This document shows, in pieces, positions 9,532 through 20,850 of a DNA stretch of 64,000 nt. How positions within the stretch are numbered: position 1 is the stretch's first letter; the number at the start of each line of letters is the position of its first letter. The stretch covers positions 10,754,001 through 10,818,000 of the forward strand of contig NC_060117.1 in NCBI RefSeq assembly GCF_021155765.1, given 5' to 3'. Both the position numbers and the translations under genes were made by a program. Source of the stretch: Diprion similis. Taxonomy: Eukaryota; Arthropoda; Insecta; Hymenoptera; Diprionidae. The notes under the pieces were generated by a model that was not told the origin of the DNA, searched no databases, and worked only from the letters and a program-made list of their open reading frames with translations.

Positions 9532-9800
9532 GAACGTCACGTGGTTGATATGACTTCGGACTTAGGACTTTTGATAAGAATGTCACGCGGTTGATAACGC
9601 ACCGAACCTTGGACTCGAACAGAACGTCACGTGGTTCACCCCAACCCTTCTCGGAACTATTAATTGTCGAATGTCACGTGGTTGATATCATACTGGTCTT
9701 TTAAACACAAGCAGTTTTCGAGAAAAGAATGTCACGTGGTTGATATCGGGTGAACGAAAACAATTCTCGGAACTGTTAATTGCGGAATGTAGGGTGTCAA
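9532..9800. repeat. Array of CACGTG-containing repeats upstream of the polymerase
   Basis: A motif close to GAACGTCACGTGGTTGATAT recurs at 9532, 9578, 9622, 9669 and 9727, with a faded sixth copy near 9785. Start-to-start spacing is 44-58 bases. Four copies hold the palindrome CACGTG and one has CACGCG. Stretches like TTCTCGGAACT-TTAATTG recur between them. The array lies just outside the polymerase promoter, where the subterminal region of a Polinton would be expected. It could bind a bHLH-type factor or a terminal protein; neither is shown. Confidence 0.75.
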
Positions 9801-9881
9801 ATATCACACCGCAAGCCGCTCAAGGTTAACCGAAACATTCCTGAGATGGGTACGTTGGGAACAGAAGGGTTTGCGTCTCCG

Positions 9882-10190
9882 CTACACCTCGACCGTTGGT
9901 AGGGGGCATGACAGCGAGACCGATGGTGAAGCCGCGTGATTTTGATCTTCGGTCGATAATACGGTCGCTAAAGCAGCAAGATTTTGGCCTTCGGCTGATA
10001 ACACTGTCGGTAAGGTCGAACCTTCGGTCGATAAATAGGTAGCACCATTTTGATCTTCGGTCGGTACAGCGGACTGCGACGTCATCGCGGGGAAAGGGTT
10101 TGAGTCTGGGGGAGATGTCGGTAAGTGTCGGAAACAGGAATCTATACGCAGAATGCCCCTTGTATTACTACTTGCAAACGTAACCGACAA
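9882..10190 (-). other. Open frame over a degenerate short tandem repeat
   Basis: A 102-codon minus-strand frame encodes repeats of the type TEDQN/AEGQN because the DNA (about 9935-10080) repeats a unit near GATCTTCGGTCGATAA at 25-40 base intervals. It has no recognised domain. It may be a small accessory Polinton gene near the element end or simply a minisatellite that happens to be open. I favour the second reading. Confidence 0.35.
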
Positions 10191-11204
10191 GTGTCAACTA
10201 CTTTGCGATTTAATATATGTTTGATTGTGCACCTCAAAACATGAAGGAGCTGTACGAAGAGTAGGGTGCTCCATACGCCTAATGAAATCATTTGCAGTCC
10301 GTCAACGAACGAAGGCAGGAGATTAAAAAATCAGTGCAATTACAAAGTCTTCAGCTCCGCGTGTGTGCATTGTCTTAGGATTTTACTTGAGTGAATAGAA
10401 ACAAGAGTTTACAGAGTATTTCGAGGTTTTCTTCATCAGAGGAGGTCTGAGACTACCGTTCACCGCACCAACGTTCTGGCGTAAAATTCTGACTTTTATG
10501 GCCGTATCTCTCCCACTATGCATACAATCCATTGAAAACTTCTGGAATCTTCAGCAGTTATTTTCCAGAATTCAATGTCGCGCCGAAAACCGATAGACGC
10601 AGGCCTCTCGACGTCAAGTCGCAACTCGTCGGACGATTCCGAGAATTTGTCCAGGGTCGTTGTATGAGCCTCCAAACGTCGTACGTCTTCTCGAAACCTC
10701 TCAGTCGTAGAAGGACGAATCTTCCAGAAGCTGACTCATGGAACCTACCAGAAGCTCAATGTGCGAGAGTTCGAAGTTGAACGGTTGAGGATTCGCGGTT
10801 GCGCTTGGTAAGGCAGTTTCTCGATCTCGCTCGATGAGCATGGTAACTTAGAGCGCAATTTACTGGGTGAGGCTGAGACCTATGGTAATTGACAGACGAC
10901 TTCTTACCGACGAAGATTGCACGAGGGCTCAAACTACGGCAATTGGCGGCATTTTTTACTAACGATCTAGCCAATCTAAGGCATTTTTTTATATCATATA
11001 TATATATTTTTTGGGGGATTGCCTTACTGACGAGCACTCGACAGAGTACACCTTATCTCACGATGGTGAGGGTAACCTTCAAGGGTTCGCGTCCAGAGTG
11101 CGGAGAGGAAGCTTTGAGGGTAAAGTAGGTATTTCTACGCAGAACCGGCCTTGCTATACTACTATTATTCTACTAACTCACTTTAATTGCTTTTCCTTAG
11201 CTCT
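10191..11204. other. Unassigned DNA
   Basis: Only short open frames are present and no recognised motif. AGAAGCT and TTCCAGAA words recur around 10550-10760. The right end of the Polinton may lie in or just before this stretch, but I could not find a terminal inverted repeat. Confidence 0.4.
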
Positions 11205-11810
11205 TTAGATGTCCAGTTCATGGCGATCAAAGGGAAAATAATTTCTCATCTGAATATTCGTGATTGCTGACCTCGATAGTCTGTTGATTACAGTGGTGTT
11301 CCGAGTTAAGAAAAGATCTACATTTCAACTGATTTAGCTATAGTGGCGGAAAATTTGAAATATATAGTTTTAGCAAGAATTGTGACATTAGAATTTGATA
11401 ATGTTAGTCTAGAAGAGATGGCTTAAGTTTTGAACATCTGTTTTATGCCAGTTGTTATCTTCATCTGTGGTTTTGACATCATGAAAGTTAGATATGTGCC
11501 TTCCCATGAGTAAATGTTGATCTGAAGCAAATTTATCTAGATCTCGAGATTTCAAATTATATTAATGATTATGAATTCGCTTTTTGAGATGCGCGATCAT
11601 TGGCCAACAAAACACTTTTCACAGTTTTTGCATTTTATGCACAATGTTAGTTGTAGCCGACTCAGGGATGGAAAAACTCGAGCGAACAGTCGTAAATAAT
11701 CTTCCTTTTGAATTAATTTTCTATGAAACATATTTTGTAACGTTTGCGCTGTTGGTACCGCTGCCTGCGGTACCGACAGTGCGCCGGTGAGAAGTCTTTG
11801 TCCTTTTCTT
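11205..11810 (-). mobile_element. Penelope-like element 3' remnant (inverted copy)
   Basis: This region matches 13590-14245 in opposite orientation. Shared landmarks are the block around ATGTCCAGTTCATGGCGAT, the block around TAGCTATAG-GGCGGAAA, and the segment near 11584-11650. On the minus strand that last segment reads as a Cys-rich IKCKNCEKCFVGQ, typical of the start of the GIY-YIG endonuclease of Penelope-like retroelements. Stops and indels are frequent, so it is an old dead copy. Confidence 0.6.
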
Positions 11811-13555
11811 TGCTAGTTATACCTATTCTATATTTATTAATTAGGACATCCACATGTCAGTCGATACAAGGGCATAGGAGTAGAATATTATAAGTCTTAC
11901 CTCAGCTCGGGTTTTATCCGTCGCTATGTTTGCGAGCGCGGATTTGACTCGTTGCTCCTGTCTACGTTAGTGTATTAGTACCTACGCTATGGCGCGGGTT
12001 TTATCCGTTGCTCCTATCTTTAAAATTGGTTAGTCGTGGTGCCGGAGAATGGTTTCAAGTTTTTCTTTGTAAACAGTGAATATATTGATTTGACTGCACT
12101 ATATCGAAATATGACATTAATTTCTCTACATTTGTACAGAACCTTAACCTACGTATTACAGGTGAATGCCTACTCTTGATATCGTAACCTATTCTCAAAC
12201 GCTGCGTTGATTTCTAATGTAACTAAGTTGATTTATCGCGTCGAATAAATGATTTACGAACGGACAAATCAATAGAAAAAAAATAATCAATAACAATAAA
12301 AAGAAAAATAACTCAAAAATCTGCAATGTGCGACAGTCGGGTCTCTTCCCTCAATTCTGCCTGTTTTTTTTATGAAAATTCAAATTGCTTAACAATAGGA
12401 GTCAGCCAGGTTCATCGCCTTGGATCTGCTCTATTTTATGCTTCGATAATTTGAAACAGCCAGGTTTCTGTGCCTCGGATCTGCTTTACGTTATATCTCT
12501 ATGTTTTGAGACAGTCGGGTTTCTGTCCCTTGGATCTGCTGTTCTGGGTCAGTCTCGCTGGTTACTTCAAGTGTCTCGGGAGGTGTCTTTGTATCGGGTG
12601 CTGGTCGTTGTGTCGCCCCTCTGTCGGTCGGTCGTCGGTATTTCGGTTGCGTCCGTCTCGCTCGCTCTGGTCAGTCCCAGCAGTGGTGGTCAGGTCGTGG
12701 CTTCCGTTAGTGGTTCTCCGTCGTCTGGTTTGATGTACGATGACCCAGCATTGGTCACGTTACAATATAGATGATATAATCAATTGTGTGCATGAAGATC
12801 AACTCCAGTATCTAGTAATTAAGTTTAACAATCATTATCCACGACTCAAATTCGCTAATGAAATATACCTCGATTATAAATGATCAAGGAACAATGGTAA
12901 CTGTTACGACCTAGCGGTTGGTCATTTCCGATCAGTTAAGAATGACAAGGGTTCGGCTTCGCTTTTACGTCTTAGGACAACCGGAGGTTAGGATGAATGT
13001 TGAATAACTTGGTATATTTAGGATATCAGTTTTATGTTCATTATCGGGTAGTTGACTCAACAGTTTATACGAGGTGTATAGTTCAGAGGGTAGATGAGAA
13101 GTATCTTGACATGAGCAGAGCGGAGCACGAGTCAGTGTAGAAAGCAGAGTGCATGATGAGGCTTCTGGCAATAAAAAGAGATAGTCAGGTTTGCACAGGA
13201 TGTACGAGAGATTGTTGAGTCTAATGATGTAAAGAGGCTTCTAGATGAGGACGACGAATGAATTAAGAGAGGGAAGAGAGCCTACGCTCGTCACAGTAAT
13301 TGACTGGTATCAGAGAAAAACTGGGTCTGGCGAATACATTAATTTTCACTCTCATAATCCTTAGTAATTCGAAAAAAGTGTAATAGTTGGTTTATTTGAC
13401 AGAAGCATCATACTAGCAAATGCAAAATTCAGGAAGAAAAACCTAAAACTATTACGTGAGACACTAAAAAAAAATGGCCATTCATCTGAAATAATCACAA
13501 ATATTTAAACACAAGAAATTATTGACTATTACTACAATGTAACAGATTAAAATCC
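11811..13555. other. Unassigned DNA with a small tandem repeat
   Basis: No gene is recognised. About 12334-12550 holds four imperfect copies of a unit beginning CAGCCAGGTTTCTG and containing TTGGATCTGCT (starts near 12334, 12403, 12457 and 12512). The phrase GGGTTTTATCCGT also repeats at about 11912 and 11998. The stretch separates the two inverted Penelope-like remnants. Confidence 0.5.
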
Positions 13556-13559
13556 AGAT

Positions 13560-14245
13560 AATACAAATAACAAAAACAAAAAGTGTTTGGCGTCAATTCC
13601 ATCTATGAACGGCTTATCACAAATATCAAAAGTATATTGATGAAGGAAAATACCAACCCATGGTATAAAATCCCGAAAACGCTTAATAATTTACTCACAC
13701 ATTCAAAATAAAAAAACTGCTCCTTTTGATCTAACCAACACTGTATATGGAATAAAATGCAAAGACTGTGAAAAGTGTTCTGTTGACCAATCATCGCAAC
13801 ATCTCAAAAAAACAAATTGCTAATCGTAAATACAATTAAAAATTTCGAGATTCAAATAAATTTGCTTTAGTTTATATATCATTCACTCGTAGAGAGGCAC
13901 ATATTTGACTACGATGATGTCAAAACCATAGATAACGATAACAGGCATAAAAGACTGATTAAAGAAATGATACACGTAATAAAAAACAACACGGTCAGCA
14001 AAAAACAGATATTCAAAATCAAAGCAATTTCTATTCTGCCGTCATCTAATTATAATGTTCAAATTCTTGCTAAAACTATATTTCAAAGTTTCCGCTGCTA
14101 TAGCTGAATCAATCTGAAACGTGAACCTTTTCTTGGCTCTGAACACTAGTTTAATAAAATGACTGTGAAGGCCAGCCATATTAAATATTGATATTGGAAA
14201 TCACTTTTTTTTCAATCGCCATGAACTGGACATCTAGAGCGCTAA
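13560..14245 (+). mobile_element. Penelope-like element: GIY-YIG endonuclease remnant and 3' end
   Basis: Plus-strand translation, with frame shifts, gives pieces of a GIY-YIG endonuclease: VYGIKCKDCEKCSVDQSSQH near 13745-13810, then a segment with DNDNRHKRLIKEMIH near 13930-13975. The Cys-containing insert before the GIY-YIG-like core is typical of animal Penelope-like elements, which use reverse transcriptase plus this nuclease to move. The 3' part matches 11205-11810 inverted. The copy is 5'-truncated and dead. Confidence 0.65.
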
Positions 14246-14267
14246 GGAATGTCAAATTGATTAATTT

Positions 14268-14482
14268 GTTACCGAGCTTACACGCATGCAGATCGTGTCG
14301 GTAAAAAATGTCACCAAAATGAGATATCGGTGTCCTTCGTAATCGAAAACCAGATCAGCTGCCATTTCGTCACTTTACCATCTCATCAATTGCGCAAGTT
14401 TCATCCCGACCGTTTGAACGATATAGAAGCTTTGGCTTGCCGCGTTTTTGAGGTGTACAACTCGACTTTATACGCACCTTAA
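14268..14482. mobile_element. Half-copy of the TTAA fold-back element
   Basis: The stretch matches the right arm of the fold-back element at 59331-60111 (for example AATCGAAAACCAGATCAGCT and the terminal GAGGTGTACAAC). It ends in GCACC followed by TTAA at 14479-14482. The left arm and about 150 bases of the right arm are missing. Confidence 0.75.
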
Positions 14483-16129
14483 CGGGTAAAACACTATAGG
14501 TACACAAAGATATTCGCTTAGTTCAATTTGAAATTTCTCTTCATTCTTCTGTTCTTCATTCTGCTCTTCAGTCTTCTGTTGTTCTGTGTGAATAAAAAAG
14601 CTTGATGGTGCTTGGCAGTGCCAATGTCGGAACGACGCACACTACATAAATACAAAACCAGGCATTTTTTCTGCCTTGAACTTCATCGACGAATTTAATT
14701 CTTCAAATATCTCCGTGTACGGAATAGTATGGATACCGAGGCCGGGGTTTTGGACGCTTCAATTAGTTTTGCAAGCATGCACGCCAGGCAGGTAGCATAT
14801 TGACGTTGAGTGGGCGTGGCATTGCAGTAACACTTTCCTACTCGTTCACATACTGCAAAAAAAATAGAGGAATAGGGCAGAAACTGTTCACATAACCTGA
14901 AACTACGGTACGTGTAACGGTCTGGGATTCTGGGGCTTCTGCCAAGACTGCATGTAGTTTTATCGCAAGATTTTCACTGTTTAGTTTCGCTGAGGTGAGG
15001 GTAAAGGTCAGTGATAGGAACGTACTCCTACCGTACTCCTACCACATCACAGCATACATGTAATTTTAGAAAAATAAGCAATGATCATAGAGTTTTCTAC
15101 ATGAAGATCAGAAATAAAAAATATCCACTTTTCTGTTTCAATGGTAGGCTTCTTAAGGAAGAATTTTCCCTCAGAACTCTCTGTCCGTAATTTCTTTTAT
15201 GATTTTGTTTTCAATCGTTCGCATGTGACAAGTTACACAATGAAATGTTGGAACGTGGAAGCTACAATGTAGAGCTCACGCACATTGATTCTGTAATTCT
15301 GTACTCTTGTCGTTTTATCTCGCAAGGAAACCATTATGGCTGAAATTGACAGCTTTGGATTGGCGGGTCTTATCTACACTGTAAAGTAACTTTCCCTGTT
15401 CATAAGTCCTGAGATTTTCAGTAATGCGTTTCGGATCCCAAGAATTTCGTAATTAGATTTCAACGTGCAGCTCATACAGAGATTTTTAAAATACTGATAT
15501 CAACTTTAAAAGGTTTTCGGGCTCATCAGTGCAAGAAATTCTTGGTTAGTAACCTACAGTTGGCCTGATCCTATTTCAGTGGTACAAGCCATTGACAAGG
15601 CTGCAGAATTATACCCACAAGTGGATTTTTTCACGCATGCTACTCACACCACTATTTCGTTTGTTTAAGTTCGGAGATTCTGATTCCTTTAATTACTAAT
15701 CTGTCGGATTAAAACTGTTGAAACAGGGTTAAAGTCCTTTTGAAAATCTTTCTCAGTAAAGACGCGGTGCAACCCTGCAATTGTACTGCGTTTTCCCGTA
15801 TGCTAGACGGATATCATTGACGTACGCTAAAGCATAACTCGCTATACTTTTGATAAAAAGACACAGCTGAATAACACGTGACCTGATCAAACTACCTCAT
15901 TATAGGAGTCCTCGTTGTATGAGTGTGACGTATGGAGGAAAGCGATTTCCTCTTTTGCTCCCCTCGAGCATAGTTGCAGACTAACTCACCGCTCGCTTCT
16001 CGCTCGCTCAACCAGCCTCGCGTTGCGTACTCACGTGCCGCCGCGCGTGCGCAGTGTGACCGCGCGCAATCAGCTGATCTCAGGCTTGAACATGGTGCCA
16101 CAGCGCTCCGCTCGTGCAGACGTCAGACT
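14483..16129. other. Unassigned DNA
   Basis: I see no supported gene, RNA or element border. TACTCCTACC is duplicated near 15030. From about 15950 the base composition becomes G+C-rich as the dispersed repeat next to it begins. Confidence 0.4.
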
Positions 16130-16440
16130 AAAGTACCCGACGCTTGGCTCATCCCTTGGTGTGCAATGTATGGTCTCTCGACCGTCTCCTCGACCTGAGG
16201 ACGTCGAGACCACTTGCACGACTCCCGGCTCGACCTTTTGGGATGTGTGTACGGTCCTTTAGCCGTCGTCTTCCTTAAGAATACGCCGAGACCACGCCAC
16301 TCAACGCCTGGCTTGTCCCTCGGTGTGCATACCGGGACAATCTCTTGAAACTATACAAGAACTGCGCATGCGCCAAATAATTCAATCTCATTGGTCAGCG
16401 AAATTGCCCCGGGGCGTAGTTTCCGTCAGCTAACCAAGGG
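16130..16440. repeat. Dispersed repeat with internal units of about 80 bp (copy A)
   Basis: Units containing GACGCCTGGCTTGTCCCT-like and GACGTCGAGACCAC-like words recur at about 80-base steps. The repeat ends in a block with AACTGCGCATGCGC. Relatives lie at 22463-22700 and 62010-62099. The palindrome GCGCATGCGC at 16364-16373 equals the NRF-1/Ewg binding consensus. No coding capacity is recognised. Confidence 0.6.
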
Positions 16441-16789
16441 GACCAACTTACACAAAATATGACAAGGCTGTGAATCTCTCGCGCCTAAAGTAGTGGAGTG
16501 AGGTTATGTTAATATTTATTCCTATTTCGCGAGAATGGTCTAAGAATAGTGTCATTTAACAATACCGTCGTCGATATTGGAAGATATTCAATCGACATAA
16601 TAAAGACTCGAATGGAGAAACAAATATCAAAAGCTGCAGAAATTGGGTTAGTTATTCATTAGAAAAAGAAATCTGAAATAAAATGTGGAACGTCATCAAC
16701 GAGTGGGAGTCTAGACAAACTAAGGCAGGTACGTGAAAATATTGTTTATCTCAAGAAGATTCTTTATTCACATAAAATTAATAATAAGT

Positions 16790-17427
16790 ACATTGTTGAA
16801 ACCCAGTAGAAGGTAGCTCCGGAGTAGATTTCTTACAGTGCAGTACTCCAGAAACTAGTTATCAGTGCCGATGAACATGAAATAAGTAGTTAAATCAGTA
16901 ACAAGGAATAAAAAAAAATTATTTATCGTAAACACAAAGATTAGGAGTACGAAAAGTTAGCGCTCACAGCAAACGTACTTGAAAAATATCCTAATACCCT
17001 CAAAAACCCTCGAAGACTCCGTTGAATAGTTCACAAAGTTTATGCAACTCAATGTACAACAGTCGATGTTCCGTTAACAAAGAAGGGTTCACCAAGTATA
17101 AAAAAATAAAAAGGACAACAGTTAATTTCACAGTCTAACAAAAGAAAAATTAGGAAACAAAGCAATAACGTACAGGACAATCGTCCCACAACTCAAGGAG
17201 ACCAATCTTCACTTCGATGTACGAAGAATAAAAATAACTGGATTATTGAATCTCAGTAGAAGGTACCTCCGGAGTAGATTTGTTACAGTGCAGTGCTCCG
17301 GAAGCCAGTAATCCGTGCCGATAAACATGAAATAAATAAATAAAATCCGTAGCGAGAAATAAAAAAAAATTGGGTATCTTGAACACGAAGCTTAGGAGTA
17401 CGAAAAGTAGCAAGTCACAGTAGACGT
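16790..17427. repeat. Two direct repeats of about 190 bp
   Basis: 16790-16985 and 17243-17427 share long blocks such as CAGTAGAAGGTA-CTCCGGAGTAGATTT and the segment around TTAGGAGTACGAAAAGT, about 450 bases apart. The DNA between them shows no gene. It is probably a local tandem duplication or an old repeat family. Confidence 0.65.
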
Positions 17428-17428
17428 A

Positions 17429-17690
17429 TAGTAATGTTCATCGATGCATGCACTATGGCTTCATTTTTTCAACTTTTGTTTCTTTTTTACTCGTATTTTA
17501 TGTGCCTATGGCCGGTAAAACAGTGCACAGGAGAAATGGGAGAAACCACGACGACGGCCTCTCGTCGCTGTCATCCATATAACCGCTAAGATCGCGAGGG
17601 CACGAATAACCTCTTTCTCAAAGTGCAAAGTCGTCAATTTAAAACTCGACGAATATATAAATATGATGAAATCAAATATTTATACTTACT
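17429..17690. mobile_element. Half-copy of a Tc1/mariner-type fold-back MITE
   Basis: Near-identical to the left arm of the MITE at 55742-56222, starting with AGTAATGTTCATCGATGCAT after a TA and running to the AAATATTTATACTTA centre. The second arm is missing. Confidence 0.8.
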
Positions 17691-18218
17691 ACTTGAGGGC
17701 GTCATTTTCGCGCCCTCGCGGGTGTTTTTCAGTATGCACAGAATTATGATACGTACTATTGTCTGGCTAAATACCACGTGGTGATCTGTTTCTGACTTTC
17801 AGTTCAAGAAATCGATGTCCTTCTTCATCATTATATAGGAAAACGTGGAAATGGTTCCGCGATGGGAACGGCGACGTTTAATTACCGCGTGTTCAGCGGT
17901 GCGGGTAAATAAATTTCGATAACCTCGCAGCATGATGTGACATTCGCGATTCAATGAATTTTGTTGATTTCGGGAATATATGGACTATAAGAAAAATTAA
18001 CAATTCAAAGTCAATAAATGGAACTTACAAACGCATCACCTGAAACGATATCCAACGATCGGTAATTCGTGATTGTAACTCTCGAACGTTGAGTCAGTTG
18101 ATGTCACATGGCAATGAGTTACATTAACGTTCATTTTTCATGCAATTTATTGCAAATCAGTTGTATCCAAAAATATTAGAAGCTCCTAACTGATCATGAT
18201 ACCTTCTAATATTTTCAG
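17691..18218. other. Unassigned DNA
   Basis: No supported feature. A short hairpin (GAGGGCGTCATTTTCGCGCCCTC) lies near 17695-17720. Confidence 0.35.
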
Positions 18219-18538
18219 GTAGGAAACAATCCATCATCGAAGTGGGACTAAATTTGTTAGGCATCGAAGCGTGTAAGTAAATTTTTGATTCTGTGATCTT
18301 TGCATATTAAAATATTTTCACATGTATTCAATGATAAAATTCGTCTTTTTTGGTAGACTCAAAGTTTCAAGTTTGGTTAATGGGAGGAACATCATGCTTA
18401 CCTCATGGTCCAACCGTTGATGACAAGGACCCTGATTTCTCGATTGGTACCGCCATTCCAACCATCGAACCTGTTTGTTCTGTTGTTTCATCAGACAGGT
18501 ACCCAAGGGAATTTCTTCAGGTCGTCGCCACCTTCTAA
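18219..18538 (+). CDS. Putative two-exon gene tail, unrecognised
   Basis: A possible exon at 18219-18272 follows TATTTTCAG and is followed by a strong GTAAGT donor. A second at 18357-18538 follows TTTTTTGGTAG. Joined, the phase is kept (one base carried over), and the second exon stays open for about 60 codons to a stop at 18536-18538. The protein includes the patches FQVWLMGGTSCLPHG and FSIGTAIPTIEPVCSVVSS. I do not recognise a family. No start exon or polyadenylation signal is visible. Chance splice-like sites cannot be excluded. Confidence 0.3.
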
Positions 18539-19325
18539 ACATCAGTCGAGACAAAATTGAAGAGCACGACACGCTACAGATAATGATTTCTGAATATACG
18601 ATTATTTTAGATTGATCGAGCTAATAGTAATAAGTTTGTTTTTCAACAGTTGCTATTAATTAATTTTACCAAGGAATCATTCCGTGCACCATTGTAATCC
18701 AAGCGGTACTATTGACCCGCATTATTTTTCAAATTTTATTCTTTTTAGTTTTGATATTCTATTTCTCACTCTCTTGGTATTCAATTCCGCTGAATAATGT
18801 TTCAAGTCTTGAATCAGATTCTAGGGATATATTTTGATGGGGAAATTGAACCAATCTCAATCTAAAAATGTTGGATAACTTCAGTAGAAAATGTCTGAAG
18901 TCAATATCAATTGACGCTTTCATCTGACTAGCTTGTTGCAGCTATCATCCATGCTTCAGTCTCGTTCAACTTCAGCAACGTCTACAGATTGCATTCACTT
19001 ACTAGTACACGTTACAAATGATCACTTGGTCTACAGTAGGATTTACTTGCTAGCTAAATTTTTCATTATGAATCTCTATCAGGGAGTTATCCGGTAACTT
19101 CTCATAGCTTGAAACCAGATTCAATTTTACACTCATACCATGGTCTTTTACTTAGACTGAAAGTTTGTGAATCTCCATTTATTACAATCAATTCTGCATC
19201 CCATATTAACACTGTTCGAGAGAAGAAATCTCATCCTGAGATTGGAAATGGAACTCGCAACACAAAAGTTATCTAGTGGCACAAGTTGAAAATAAGGAAT
19301 TTCATAATGGTTTCAGCGACTTAGG
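18539..19325. other. Unassigned AT-rich DNA
   Basis: No supported gene, repeat family or RNA is seen. Confidence 0.35.
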
Positions 19326-19759
19326 CAGTGTTGCCAGATCAAGGGTTTTCCCCCTAGATTTAGGGAGTTTTGAAGCGTCTAGGGGAAAATTTAGGGGAAA
19401 AGAATCTTCAGGGTTTTTTTTTCAGGGGGTTTTATTGTGATCTTATAATCAGTGAAATCACGCATTGCCTTATTAGTTAAAATGGATTTTTGATCAGAAA
19501 TGATATCATTCTAGAGAAATTTATGAATTTGTTATTTATCAATGCGGCAATACCTCGACCGCATTTGTTTGGCCTTGTCTCCCATCTGCGCTCAGCGCAA
19601 AACATGTGTAATATATTCATAATGCCATCCATATCCGCCATTTTATTAGGAAAAAATCTTAGGGAAAATCTAGGGGATTTTTATTTCCAATTTAGGGGAA
19701 TTTAGGGGCAAATGTTGGCAGACTTGGAAGGAAGTTGATTGAGCTATCTGGCAACACTG
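19326..19759. mobile_element. hAT-like MITE
   Basis: The ends are inverted copies, CAGTGTTGCCAGAT and ATCTGGCAACACTG, 434 bases apart, with no coding capacity between. Internal TTTAGGGG words repeat near both ends. CAGTG-type termini fit hAT elements, but the flanking 8-mers do not match, so no target duplication is preserved. Confidence 0.65.
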
Positions 19760-19868
19760 TGCCAACACTGTTCTTATCGAAAAATCGTTACAGAAGTTGA
19801 CCTACAGGTTTAGTTGTAGGAATTGTAAGAAATACTTATTTGCTAGCCGAAGGAAGAAGAAACAGAAC

Positions 19869-20407
19869 ATGTGGTACCTAAAAGGCATTAAAGGTAATTT
19901 TCTAGCTTTTCGAAATAGGGTTTGGTTTTCGTCGTTGTATAACCTACAAAACAATAGAACGTAATTATGCGCTATGAACTATGTTTCTAGGTGATATTAT
20001 TTATTTAAAACCGAACAAATTGATGATCGTTAGCAGCAAGGAAAGTGGTGAAATTCATCTTAAGGACGATCTCTCCATCAGTAGATCCCATGCCACCGTT
20101 ACTGTCAGGCCGAAAGTTAATTCCAAGGTTGTACTTTGGTCACGTACATAATTACAATATGAGTATTATCAACATTTGAAACATGTTGACAAGGCTCGTC
20201 TTTTGTTGTATCTACAACCTCGGATTCTTTTAACGGTACCATTTTATACTTCAGAATAACGAACCGAGCTCTACAGTAATTGTACAAGACACCAACTCCA
20301 AGTATGGAACCTTTGTAATGGACAGCCAATATCGACAGTGCAAACTTACGCCAGGGGATCACGTCCTCAGTGTCACAGACACAATCAAATTTGGCGTGCG
20401 GCAACAC
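19869..20407 (+). CDS. Nibrin-like FHA domain, exons 1-3
   Basis: Three exons can be set: 19869-19893, 19991-20127 and 20255-20407. Introns follow GT-AG, and all three exons join in frame. The protein starts MWYLKGIKGDIIYLKP and carries the two hallmark FHA phosphothreonine-binding loops, DLSISRSHATVTV and DTNSKYGTFV, ending around KFGVRQH. An FHA domain at the extreme N-terminus after MW is the arrangement of nibrin (NBS1), the Mre11-Rad50 partner in double-strand break signalling. No BRCT domains or later exons were found, and 20408 onward looks unrelated. The gene may therefore continue beyond a large intron or be a truncated copy. The last donor (GTATTG) is weak. Confidence 0.62.
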
Positions 20408-20850
20408 GTATTGGATTTGGAGAACGAGGCGGCGGGAGGGGTGGAGGACGAGGTGGCGGGAGGTGTTAAAGCAGGGCCCAGCGGCAGCCGCCGTGGCAGG
20501 CGCGATAGGCGCCAGTGAAGAGATATCTCGCAGAACTCAAGACCTGCTTGGGTTACTGCCTATTCTATAAATGAAAAAATCTTCTACCAGGTCGGCAACT
20601 CCCCCTTTGCCAAGGGGGTAGTCGTCGACGTGGTAGAAGACGGTAATAACAATTATCTCGTGGTCACCCCAGCCGGCAATATTGTCGGTCCTAAACGTAA
20701 CATTAGAAAAAAATGTAAAGTCCGTAAAGTGGTCAAAAAGTGACCATATACTTACCCGTTTGCCGTTTGAAAGCCAAACACCGTTTAAAGTGCCTAAATT
20801 ATTGTAAAAAGTAACAACAATAAAGGGATAAAAGTAAACTGTCCCAATAA
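20408..20850. other. G+C-rich segment with retroelement-like coding tail
   Basis: The base composition changes abruptly after the FHA exon: GGCGGGAGG-type repeats, then a short open stretch reading YQVGNSPFAKGVVVDVVEDG and ending in a Lys-rich tail with a stop near 20743. This looks like the end of a retroelement polyprotein, but I cannot name the family. A short tandem (AATTTAGAAATTTAG) follows. Confidence 0.3.

Noticed and set aside
9532..9800. CRISPR-like array
   Set aside because: Only 20-base units with irregular spacing next to a Polinton promoter in eukaryotic DNA; not CRISPR.
19326..19759. Exact target duplication for the CAGTGTTGCC MITE
   Set aside because: Flanking 8-mers GACTTAGG and TGCCAACA differ, so only the inverted ends are claimed.
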